Shown: positions 6,600-12,413 of the stretch, piece by piece
Position numbering within the stretch: position 1 is the first letter of the stretch
How the letters are laid out: every line of letters begins with the position of its first letter
NCBI GenBank assembly: GCA_002306295.1
Contig: DBRI01000007.1
Location: 1-14,794, forward strand
From: Patescibacteria group bacterium UBA1372
Lineage (GTDB): Bacteria; Patescibacteriota; Microgenomatia; UBA12405
DNA length: 14,794 nucleotides
Reading direction: 5' to 3'
The notes under the pieces: generated by a model
Seen by the model: the letters and a program-made list of their open reading frames with translations, nothing else
Databases searched by the model: none
Told to the model about the DNA's origin: nothing
Made by a program: the position numbers and the translations under genes

Positions 6600-8102
6600 A
6601 TGGAGATAAAGTCGCCACTACCAAGCAGAGAAGTAAATATACCAGTAGGTGAGACAGAAAATGTTTCAACTGATATCGTCGAAACTACCGATAGAACAAA
6701 TTTAGCTCCGGAGGGAGAGGTAAAAACAGAAGCTGTTAAGAAAGGATTACCAGTGGCCGGTAAATTGAAACCGGGATTAGTGTTTCTTGGAATATTATTG
6801 GTGGCAGGATTGGGTTTTTTGGGATTTAAATTTTTAACAGGTGGAAAAATGATGCCTGGGAAAGAGGTAACAATAAACTATTGGGGATTGTGGGAAGAAG
6901 AAGCGGTGATGGCAGGAGTAATATCAAAATTTGAAGAAAAAAATCCGGGGGTAAAAATAAATTATCAAAAACAAAATAAGGAAAGCTACCGAACCCGCTT
7001 GGAAGCCAGACTGGAAAAAGGACAAGAGGCACCGGACATTTTTAGGTTTCACAGTAGCTGGGTACCGATGATAGGCGCTCGACTGGAAAATGTACCGGCA
7101 ACAGTGTCAAGAAATTTAAAAATGGATGAAGATTTTTTTGATTGTTATAAATCTGATCTGAAAATTGGTGGAAACTATAAGGGAATACCATTGATGTATG
7201 AAGGATTGGTGTTGTTTTATAACAAAGATTTACTGGATGCTTCGGGAAAACAGATACCAAAAACGTGGTGGGGACTGTCTAATACGGCTTCTGAACTGAC
7301 TGTAAGAGACGAAAAAGGAAATATAACGGTGGCCGGAGTGGCAATGGGAACAACCGGAAATGTGGACCACTGGCAGGATATTGTGGGACTGATGATGAAA
7401 CAAAATGGAGTCAAGCTAAACCAACTTGACGCAACTAATGTAAAAAAAATAAAGGATGTAATAGATTTTTATAGATTTTTTGGACAAAAGCAGAAATGGG
7501 ATGTGTGGAGCGATAAATTACCGACGTCAACTCAAGCATTTGCACAAGGTAAGGCAGTATTTTATTTTGGTCCGTCGTGGAAAATATTTGAAATTAATTA
7601 CTTAAATCCAAATTTAAACTGGGGAACGGCTAAAGTGCCACAGTTACCAACAGTGGAAGGATTGGAACCAGAAATGGTAGAAAGCGGAGAGGTGGATGCA
7701 AAATTGACTGACATTAACTGGGCAAGCTATTGGGTAGAAGGTGTGTGGGCGGGAAGTCCAAATAAAGAATATGCCTGGAAGTTTTTGGAATTTTTGGCAT
7801 CGGAAGAAGGACTGTCGGATTTCTATTTAGCGGCATCGCAAATCAGACAATTTGGGGAGATATATCCCAGAAAATCAATGGCCAGCAAATTAATGGAGAA
7901 TAAGAAACTAGCTACTTTTGTGGAAACAGCGGATAAATCGGTATCGGGTTGGCCAAGCTCCCGAACTTGGGATGATGGACTAAATGATGAATTATCAAAG
8001 TACCTGGAGGCGGCAATAAATGGAGGAAATTGGGATGAAGAAAATGAAGCGGCAATGTTTGCCGGAATTTCACGAGTAGTAGATTTATATAAAATAAGAT
8101 GA
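6600..8102 (+). CDS. Membrane-anchored extracellular solute-binding protein (family 1, sugar-type)
   Basis: This 500-residue protein resembles ABC-transporter solute-binding proteins of the sugar/MalE class. The mature-like domain begins at about residue 90 (VTINYWGLWEEEAVMAGVISKFEEKNPGVKINY) and contains the typical YRTRLEARLEKGQEAPDIFRF, GIPLMYEGLVLFYNKDLLDASG and C-terminal EYAWKFLEFLASEEG segments. Instead of a lipobox there is a cytoplasmic tail of about 55 residues followed by one transmembrane helix (58-80), so it is an N-in membrane-anchored receptor. The start is fixed by the extended -10 six bases upstream. No permease or ATPase gene lies in the window, so it is an orphan binding protein here. 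The ligand is not predictable, with sugars or oligosaccharides the usual class. Its TGA stop overlaps the ATG of triosephosphate isomerase, so the two should be translated in concert. Confidence 0.88.
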   Translation: MEIKSPLPSREVNIPVGETENVSTDIVETTDRTNLAPEGEVKTEAVKKGLPVAGKLKPGLVFLGILLVAGLGFLGFKFLTGGKMMPGKEVTINYWGLWEEEAVMAGVISKFEEKNPGVKINYQKQNKESYRTRLEARLEKGQEAPDIFRFHSSWVPMIGARLENVPATVSRNLKMDEDFFDCYKSDLKIGGNYKGIPLMYEGLVLFYNKDLLDASGKQIPKTWWGLSNTASELTVRDEKGNITVAGVAMGTTGNVDHWQDIVGLMMKQNGVKLNQLDATNVKKIKDVIDFYRFFGQKQKWDVWSDKLPTSTQAFAQGKAVFYFGPSWKIFEINYLNPNLNWGTAKVPQLPTVEGLEPEMVESGEVDAKLTDINWASYWVEGVWAGSPNKEYAWKFLEFLASEEGLSDFYLAASQIRQFGEIYPRKSMASKLMENKKLATFVETADKSVSGWPSSRTWDDGLNDELSKYLEAAINGGNWDEENEAAMFAGISRVVDLYKIR

Positions 8103-8749
8103 TTATAGTTAATCTAAAAATTTATAAAGAGGCTTTTGGAGAAAAGGCAGTAAAGTTGGCTGAAATTTGCAGGGATGTATCAAAGGAGAGCGGAGTCAGA
8201 ATAATTGTGGCCAGCCCGGCAGTGATGGCGGTGGAGCTATTGAAAACAGGGGTAGAGGTTTTTTTGCAAGATTATGATGAGTATGATGAGGGTAGATTTA
8301 CAGGAATGGTGTCGGCAAAACAAGCAATGGAGCTGGGAATAAAGGGATCGATACTTAATCATAGTGAAAACCCCAAGAAAAAAGGAACTATATTTAAAAC
8401 TATAAAGACAGCGCCAGAGGGATTTGAAACAATACTTTGTGTTAAATCGGTTGGGCAGATTGAAAAATGGGCAAGAAGAGCAAAAGTAAGCTTTTTGGCC
8501 TATGAACCCAAACATTTGATTGCCAGTAAAACGGCATCGGTATCTAGTGAACAACCGGAAGCAATAAAAAGGGCAGTAGAGGCAAGTGGTGGGATTCCCC
8601 TACTAGCCGGAGCCGGAGTGAAGAGTGAGGAAGATGTCAGGGTGGCACTCAAAATGGGAGCAAAGGGAGTGTTGGTAGCTAGTAATGTGGTGTGTGGTAA
8701 AAACCCGAAAGAAGAGTTGGAAAAATTAGTAAAGGGATTTGGAAAGTAA
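8099..8749 (+). CDS. tpiA: Triosephosphate isomerase, archaeal type
   Basis: This 216-residue enzyme interconverts dihydroxyacetone phosphate and glyceraldehyde 3-phosphate in glycolysis. It matches the short archaeal-type TIM rather than the bacterial form of about 250 residues. Visible active-site elements are Asn5 and Lys7 in VNLKIY, His88 in ILNHSEN, and catalytic Glu136 in AYEPKHLIA. The phosphate-binding C-terminal part follows (LLAGAGVKSEEDVRVALKMGAKGVLVASNVV). The mobile loop 6 after Glu136 reads EPKHLIASKTASVSS where Pyrococcus-type enzymes have EPPELIGTGIPVS. The GTG of that loop is thus replaced and one residue appears to be added. The ATG overlaps the TGA stop of the solute-binding protein gene (ATGA), with no Shine-Dalgarno, so translation is probably by termination-reinitiation. 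Archaeal-type TIM is known in some CPR bacteria and suggests ancient transfer. Confidence 0.9.
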   Translation: MIIVNLKIYKEAFGEKAVKLAEICRDVSKESGVRIIVASPAVMAVELLKTGVEVFLQDYDEYDEGRFTGMVSAKQAMELGIKGSILNHSENPKKKGTIFKTIKTAPEGFETILCVKSVGQIEKWARRAKVSFLAYEPKHLIASKTASVSSEQPEAIKRAVEASGGIPLLAGAGVKSEEDVRVALKMGAKGVLVASNVVCGKNPKEELEKLVKGFGK

Positions 8750-8809
8750 AAAAAGATTTATGATTTAAGATGTAAGAAGTAAGAATAACTACAGAAAATT
8801 ACAGGAAAA

Positions 8810-8866
8810 ATGAAAAAAATGAAGATTAGAAAGGCGAGAAAAGAAGATTTTATCGTTAGATTTTGA
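8810..8866 (+). pseudogene. Possible remnant of a GNAT acetyltransferase N-terminus
   Basis: An 18-codon frame (MKKMKIRKARKEDFIVRF, then TGA) resembles the first beta strand and helix start of GNAT acetyltransferases, which often begin MKIRKARPED. The resemblance ends where the convergent Nudix gene terminates (8856). The fragment is too short to be a functional enzyme. It could be the left-over 5' end of a gene replaced by recombination, or a chance match. Confidence 0.25.
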
Positions 8867-9272
8867 ATTTACTGGCTTTTTCTATAGTTTTTCTTAACCA
8901 ATCGGGATATTTGGTATCAGAGATTATTTGATTTGCGTCTAACCATTCATAACCTGAGTGTTCTGAACTTAGAACTACGGTTTCCGAATCGGTGGTACAG
9001 ATAAAATCAATGCCTGTAAGTTGGAAATCTTTATCTGGTTTGACAAACGTCCAAGCGTTAAAAACTTGGATAGGAGAAACACACAAACCAGTTTCTTCTT
9101 TGGCTTCTCTGACTACACCTTCTTCTAATTTTTCTCCAAACTTTAATCTACCTCTTGGAAAATCGTAACTATCGGGATTTATATCTTCCTGGTCGCTTTT
9201 GAACAAAACCAGATACTTATTGGTTTTTAGATTAAAAATAATTGCTTTAGTGGCTACACCGAATTCTGGCAT
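8856..9272 (-). CDS. Nudix hydrolase
   Basis: This 138-residue protein has a single Nudix domain, hydrolysing a nucleoside diphosphate linked to another moiety. The Nudix box Gx5Ex7REUxEExGU is complete at residues 41-63 (GRLKFGEKLEEG, then VVREAKEETGL), including the metal-binding glutamates. The preceding DSYDFPRGR and the later SSEHSGYEWLDANQI fit small housekeeping Nudix proteins such as diadenosine tetraphosphate or (d)NTP pyrophosphatases. The exact substrate cannot be assigned. The start is set by TGATATATA on the minus strand ending 6 bases before the ATG, implying a leaderless mRNA. It is convergent with tpiA and divergent from the SPFH gene. Confidence 0.93.
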   Translation of the reverse strand: MPEFGVATKAIIFNLKTNKYLVLFKSDQEDINPDSYDFPRGRLKFGEKLEEGVVREAKEETGLCVSPIQVFNAWTFVKPDKDFQLTGIDFICTTDSETVVLSSEHSGYEWLDANQIISDTKYPDWLRKTIEKASKFKI

Positions 9273-9278
9273 AAGTTA

Positions 9279-9287
9279 TATATATCA
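9279..9287 (-). promoter_or_regulatory. Extended -10 (TGATATATA), leaderless Nudix gene
   Basis: On the minus strand TGA plus TATATA (9279-9284) ends 6 bases before the ATG at 9270-9272. The surrounding alternating AT run leaves the exact register slightly ambiguous. Confidence 0.55.
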
Positions 9288-9325
9288 TATTTTTATAATG
9301 AAATTGTGCAATGACAAACAGATAT

Positions 9326-9334
9326 TGGTATAAT
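9326..9334 (+). promoter_or_regulatory. Extended -10 (TGGTATAAT), leaderless SPFH gene
   Basis: TGG plus consensus TATAAT (9329-9334) ends 5 bases before the ATG at 9340. It is identical to the element at 3626-3634. Confidence 0.75.
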
Positions 9335-9339
9335 TTGAA

Positions 9340-10011
9340 ATGGCATCGATTGATAATCTATTAGTATCCTTGTTCGTGGACGAAGTAGTCGGCGGGTTTC
9401 TGGTAACAGTACCACCGGGACATGTGGGCTGTATTTACTCTATCTTTAGGGGTGTTTTAAAGAACGTATGGTATCCGGGAATGCACCTTAAAATCCCTAT
9501 AATTCATAGAGTCAAACTATTTAATGCCCAGTTGATTGAGTATACGGTTGCCAAAGACGTGGTATTGAAAGACAATAAAGAAATCATGGGAGATGAGGTA
9601 ATAAATGCAGTAACGGCTGATAATAGATTTGTGGCTGTGGAAGCAACAGTATTGATAAAACTAGACACAGAAAGATTGCCTGAAATATGGCAAAATATAG
9701 GTGAAAACTTTGTGTCTAAAGTGGTCAGACCGGTAACCAGAAGCAAAATCAGAGAAGTACTGACTAAGCATGATTTAGATAAGGCACTATCGATTGAGAG
9801 AGTCCAAATTGAAGCTGATATTGGTGAGGCTTTAAGAACATCTTTGACACCGCATGGTCTTCATGTAGATAATTTTTATTTAAGCTCGCTGACACCAATT
9901 AAGTCTGACGGAAGTGAAGGCTGGGGACTTGATAATAGTGAAATAGGATTAAAAAATGCTGATGAGATAAGACAAAACAGAAGTCTGAGTGGTAATTTAC
10001 ACCAGGGATAA
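9340..10011 (+). CDS. SPFH/band 7 (prohibitin-like) protein
   Basis: This 223-residue protein matches the SPFH/prohibitin fold over most of its length. The opening VPPGHVGCIYSIFRGVLKNV followed by WYPGMHLKIP is the typical first SPFH hairpin. VTADNRFVAVEATVLIKLD is the core strand pair, and VVRPVTRSKIREVLTKHDLD with ERVQIEADIGEALRTSL corresponds to the conserved helical part leading to the PHB C-terminus. SPFH proteins form membrane-associated oligomers that act in membrane organisation and quality control. Here the N-terminal hydrophobic stretch (about 5-22) contains Asp and Glu and is a poor membrane anchor, so attachment may be peripheral. It lacks the long coiled coil of flotillins, and the last 35 residues are polar and probably disordered. 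The 3' end overlaps that of comF by 15 bases, tail to tail. Confidence 0.88.
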   Translation: MASIDNLLVSLFVDEVVGGFLVTVPPGHVGCIYSIFRGVLKNVWYPGMHLKIPIIHRVKLFNAQLIEYTVAKDVVLKDNKEIMGDEVINAVTADNRFVAVEATVLIKLDTERLPEIWQNIGENFVSKVVRPVTRSKIREVLTKHDLDKALSIERVQIEADIGEALRTSLTPHGLHVDNFYLSSLTPIKSDGSEGWGLDNSEIGLKNADEIRQNRSLSGNLHQG

Positions 10012-10674
10012 GATCCAGATTGAAGTATTTTTGGGGAAAATTTTAGCAAGAGAAGTAGAGGTGGCACCGGTAGTATAAACATCATCAAAAATAATAATGT
10101 GAGAGGGAAGGACAAAACCCTCCCCTGACCCCTCCCTTGACAGGGCGGGGAAGAATGAATTATAGGGTGACCTTAGTGAAAAGGTGTTTTGCTGGTTTTT
10201 GAGACGGAGGGCTTTGTGACTGGTTTTGGCTTGGGTAAGGGTATATTTGGTCTTGGTGACCAGATTGGGATTGAAGGGTAATTTTAGCAATTTGGCTAAA
10301 GACTGCCCTATTAGACTAGCCTGATTAAAACCACGCCAATTTTGACGATAATGGTGAAGAGGAACAGGGATAAAAGTAAAGTTGGATTGGCGCCAATATT
10401 CAACAATAAGGGGAAAACGATTTTTGAGAGTATAGGCAGAAATTTTAGCTAAACTTGGTGCAAGATCAGAGACAAAATTGTATTTTAGATCTAATATAGC
10501 TTGTTTGACTGTGGAATCGTTGAAAAGAGATAAATGAGCTTCAATTTTGGAGGAAGTCAAATGGTTTAGCTTACCGGTAGTTAATTTTTTCGTACATTCC
10601 GGACAAAAATAACTGCCAATTTGGCTACAACCATAACAAAGGCGAGGAAAAAGCAAATCGAGTAAAAAAGACAT
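9997..10674 (-). CDS. comF: ComF family phosphoribosyltransferase-like protein
   Basis: This 225-residue protein is of the ComF/GntX type. The N-terminal zinc-finger-like motif is LLFPRLCYGCSQIGSYFCPEC (Cys13, Cys16, Cys24, Cys27). The middle has the family hallmarks FIPVPLHHYRQNWRGFNQASLIGQSLA (about 101-127). The C-terminus carries the PRPP-binding motif IIIFDDVYTTGAT (193-205). ComF proteins are linked to DNA uptake in competent bacteria, and the catalytic role is not established. The oddity is a low-complexity stretch at about residues 169-190 (SPYNSFFPALSREG, then SGEGFVLPS) just before the PRPP motif. It is encoded by a copy of the GC-rich dispersed repeat, where relatives have only a few residues. 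The reading frame is kept, so the gene is probably still functional. Its -10 overlaps that of the divergent membrane protein gene. Confidence 0.9.
   Translation of the reverse strand: MSFLLDLLFPRLCYGCSQIGSYFCPECTKKLTTGKLNHLTSSKIEAHLSLFNDSTVKQAILDLKYNFVSDLAPSLAKISAYTLKNRFPLIVEYWRQSNFTFIPVPLHHYRQNWRGFNQASLIGQSLAKLLKLPFNPNLVTKTKYTLTQAKTSHKALRLKNQQNTFSLRSPYNSFFPALSREGSGEGFVLPSHIIIFDDVYTTGATSTSLAKIFPKNTSIWILSLV
10114..10152. repeat. GC-rich palindromic repeat inserted in comF
   Basis: The stretch AAACCCTCCCCTGACC followed by CCTCCCTTGACAGGGCGGGG is a member of the family at 6428-6550 and 11732-11853. The stem is CCCCTCCCT/AGGGCGGGG with a TGAC loop and one mismatch. It lies wholly within the comF reading frame and adds about 15-20 residues without breaking it. 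Confidence 0.8.
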
Positions 10675-10681
10675 CTAAAAC

Positions 10682-10687
10682 AGTATA
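10682..10687 (-). promoter_or_regulatory. -10 element (TATACT) for comF
   Basis: On the minus strand TATACT ends 7 bases before the comF ATG (10672-10674). It shares four bases (10684-10687) with the plus-strand -10 at 10684-10689. Confidence 0.55.
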
Positions 10688-10689
10688 AT
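10684..10689 (+). promoter_or_regulatory. -10 element (TATAAT) for the 10696 gene
   Basis: Consensus TATAAT ends 6 bases before ATG 10696. It overlaps the oppositely directed comF -10 within a 21-bp intergenic gap, so both promoters occupy almost the same DNA. Confidence 0.7.
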
Positions 10690-10695
10690 TCAGTA

Positions 10696-11733
10696 ATGAG
10701 AAGAATTGAATTTAGAAAAGAAGCAAGTGAATATGTGGCGTGGATGATGATGTGGGGGGTAGTTGGATTATTGGGAACTAGATTGTATTTGAATTTGAAG
10801 GATTGGCCTATAGTGGGTGGACAAGTGTGGCATATAGCTCATATTTTGTGGGGTGGACTGGGGATGCTGATTGGCGGTCTAATTAACTTTATGTTTTATG
10901 GAAAAAGAGCAAAGAGAATATCGGCCACAATATCTGGCTTAGGATTGGGATTATTTATAGATGAAGCGGGAAAATTTTTGAGCAGGGATAATGATTATTT
11001 TTTTCAACCGGCAGTGATGGTGATGTATGTGGTATTTATGGGATTATTTTTGATATATAAATATGTGGAAAGGCACCAGATAAAAAGTGAAGCAACACTA
11101 CTGCATTCGATATTGGAGGATTTTGAGGATATTATCAGAGAAGATTTGGATAAAGGAGAAAAAGAGAGACTGATTGAAAGGATTGAAAAATTATCTAAAA
11201 GCGAAAATAAGACGTATTTAAAGGTATATAGCGGACTTAAGGAAATTGTGAATGAAGTGGAGGCAAAAGAAGTTCCAAATGATAATAGACTGGTTCAAAC
11301 GTATCAAAGTGGTAAAGAGTGGATGATGAAAAAAATATTGAACAAGAGATATTTTAAAGCAACTTTGCTACTTTTTGCCGGAGTTTATATTGTCAGATGG
11401 GTATATGACGCCGGGGTGGTAATGCTAACGGAAAAGAAGTTGTTTGATGTGTTTTTGGGTGATTATGAGTATTTTTTATCAGTAGATGGCTGGTTTTTGG
11501 GAGCAAAAGTAGTTTTTGATGGAATAACGGCCATATTTTTAGGATTGGGGATACAGGCAATATTGTTTAGAAAAAGAAGAAAGGCTTTGTTGATGTTTGA
11601 GTACGGAATATTGGTTAATATTTTTCTGTCATCGGTGTTTAGATTTTATTTTGAGCAATTTGCGGGATTGGTGGACTTGGCTACGGATGTGGCAATATTA
11701 GCTTATATACAAGAAATGAAGAGATTGGGATAA
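10696..11733 (+). CDS. Polytopic membrane protein of unknown function
   Basis: This 345-residue integral membrane protein has about seven or eight hydrophobic segments. Four lie in the N-terminal half (about 13-32, 46-67, 76-90, 104-122). A charged, helical cytoplasmic loop follows (about 123-215, rich in Glu/Lys). A second group lies at about 220-240, 266-290, 297-317 and 320-337. The most distinctive motif is HIAHILWGG followed by GLGLGLFIDEAGKFLSRDND and YFFQPA, a pattern I recall from uncharacterised bacterial membrane proteins; its conserved His, Asp and Glu could be functional. The start is supported by TATAAT ending 6 bases upstream. The gene is divergent from comF, and a GC-rich repeat block begins right at its TAA stop. 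No function is assigned. Confidence 0.8.
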   Translation: MRRIEFRKEASEYVAWMMMWGVVGLLGTRLYLNLKDWPIVGGQVWHIAHILWGGLGMLIGGLINFMFYGKRAKRISATISGLGLGLFIDEAGKFLSRDNDYFFQPAVMVMYVVFMGLFLIYKYVERHQIKSEATLLHSILEDFEDIIREDLDKGEKERLIERIEKLSKSENKTYLKVYSGLKEIVNEVEAKEVPNDNRLVQTYQSGKEWMMKKILNKRYFKATLLLFAGVYIVRWVYDAGVVMLTEKKLFDVFLGDYEYFLSVDGWFLGAKVVFDGITAIFLGLGIQAILFRKRRKALLMFEYGILVNIFLSSVFRFYFEQFAGLVDLATDVAILAYIQEMKRLG

Positions 11734-11853
11734 AACCCCTCTTTGATTCTCCCCTTTAGTACTTAATTAAAACCCCTCCCTAACTCTCCCCTTGACAGGG
11801 GAGGGAAATAAAACCCCTCCTCTTATCCTCCCCTTGACAGGGGAGGAAATAAA
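11732..11853. repeat. GC-rich palindromic repeat cluster (one partial, two full copies)
   Basis: A partial copy starts within the TAA stop of the membrane protein gene (11732-11757). Full copies follow at 11768-11809 and 11810-11853. Each full copy ends with CTCCCCTTGACAGGGGAG, a stem of 7-9 bp around TGAC, followed by GAAATAAAA-like sequence. It could act as a transcript-end hairpin, but neither strand has the U-run of a standard intrinsic terminator. No gene lies between 11734 and 11930. Confidence 0.85.
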
Positions 11854-11861
11854 AGAAAAGA

Positions 11862-11895
11862 AATGAGATTGCTTCGCGTTTGCTCGCAATGACGA
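11862..11895. repeat. Dispersed repeat of the GATTGCTTCGC...GCTCGCAATGACG type
   Basis: The stretch GAGATTGCTTCGCG, TTT, GCTCGCAATGACGAA resembles a short intergenic repeat that I recall from the genomes of many unrelated bacteria. ATTGC and GCAAT form the outer stem of an imperfect hairpin. It sits just after the GC-rich cluster and downstream of the tmRNA 3' end. Confidence 0.6.
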
Positions 11896-11930
11896 AGGGG
11901 AGGGTGAAATGACAAAGACAAGTAAGAATA

Positions 11931-12355
11931 TGGAGGAGATGCCCGGTATTGAGCCGGGGTCCAAAAAATCATTTTAAAAACATCTACAAGCTTAGTCTAT
12001 TTTGACTTATATTTCCGAAATAAAGTAGAAAAAACTTCCGGAAATGCCAGCATTTGCGGTCTTACCCGCGCTTGGGTTTAAATAAGGCTGGGCTTAAATA
12101 AACAGCATCCTAGATAAATTACACCCGCTGACCAAGTCTAGGCACAAGGGGCGGATGTTTAACTTAGCAAACAGCTACAGTAGCTAGTTGTTGACTGTTT
12201 CCAGCAACAATATCTAGAAGACCGTCGAAGTTTTTAGCTAAATTAAAGCCATATTTTGATTTGGCATTAAGTTTTGACATCTGTTTTACGACTCATGAGT
12301 CAAAGTCGGCTTGCAGTCTTTAAAAGTGCTTTTTTTGTCGATGCAATACATCTCC
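11931..12355 (-). ncRNA. ssrA: tmRNA (transfer-messenger RNA)
   Basis: The 425-base minus-strand RNA acts with SmpB to release stalled ribosomes and tag the truncated peptide. The 5' end GGAGATG pairs perfectly with CATCTCC near the 3' end, followed by U and an encoded CCA. The T-arm is CCCGG, loop CTCAATA, CCGGG. After the acceptor stem comes GCATCGAC, matching the conserved GGATTCGAC region. The 3' part contains GACTAAGCTTGTAG, like the conserved GACTAAGCATGTAG. CTGCAAGC pairs with GCTTGTAG as part of helix P2, and a pseudoknot (TTTGAC/GTCAAA) precedes the tag frame. The tag reading frame lies at 12164-12265, probably starting at GCC (Ala): AKSKYGFNLAKNF... ending ...SQQLATVAVC and TAA, 33 residues. 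Oddities are A3-U70 in place of the alanine identity pair G3-U70, U73 and C54. smpB lies immediately upstream. Confidence 0.92.
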
Positions 12356-12364
12356 AAGGCTTAT

Positions 12365-12373
12365 ATTGTATCA
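12365..12373 (-). promoter_or_regulatory. Extended -10 (TGATACAAT) for ssrA
   Basis: On the minus strand TGA plus TACAAT (12365-12370) ends 9 bases before the first base of mature tmRNA (12355). Transcription would begin 2-3 bases upstream, with RNase P trimming the 5' end. It lies between the smpB stop and ssrA. Confidence 0.6.
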
Positions 12374-12413
12374 TATTTTGTACTCTAGTGCTCTAGTACT
12401 ATGGTACTTTAGA

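Noticed and set aside
6469..6669. Minus-strand frame across the repeat block
   Set aside because: It also arises from the repeats and overlaps the promoter and start of the solute-binding protein gene.
6428..11853. CRISPR array
   Set aside because: The GC-rich repeats are few, imperfect, dispersed among genes, and lack regular spacers; no cas gene is present.
11768..11853. Intrinsic terminator for the 10696 gene or for ssrA
   Set aside because: The hairpins are strong but neither strand shows the U-tract directly after the stem; they are better described as repeats.
11767..11964. Minus-strand frame with SPVKGRVREGF-like sequence
   Set aside because: It is produced by the GC-rich repeats and runs into the tmRNA 3' end; such peptides are typical repeat artefacts.
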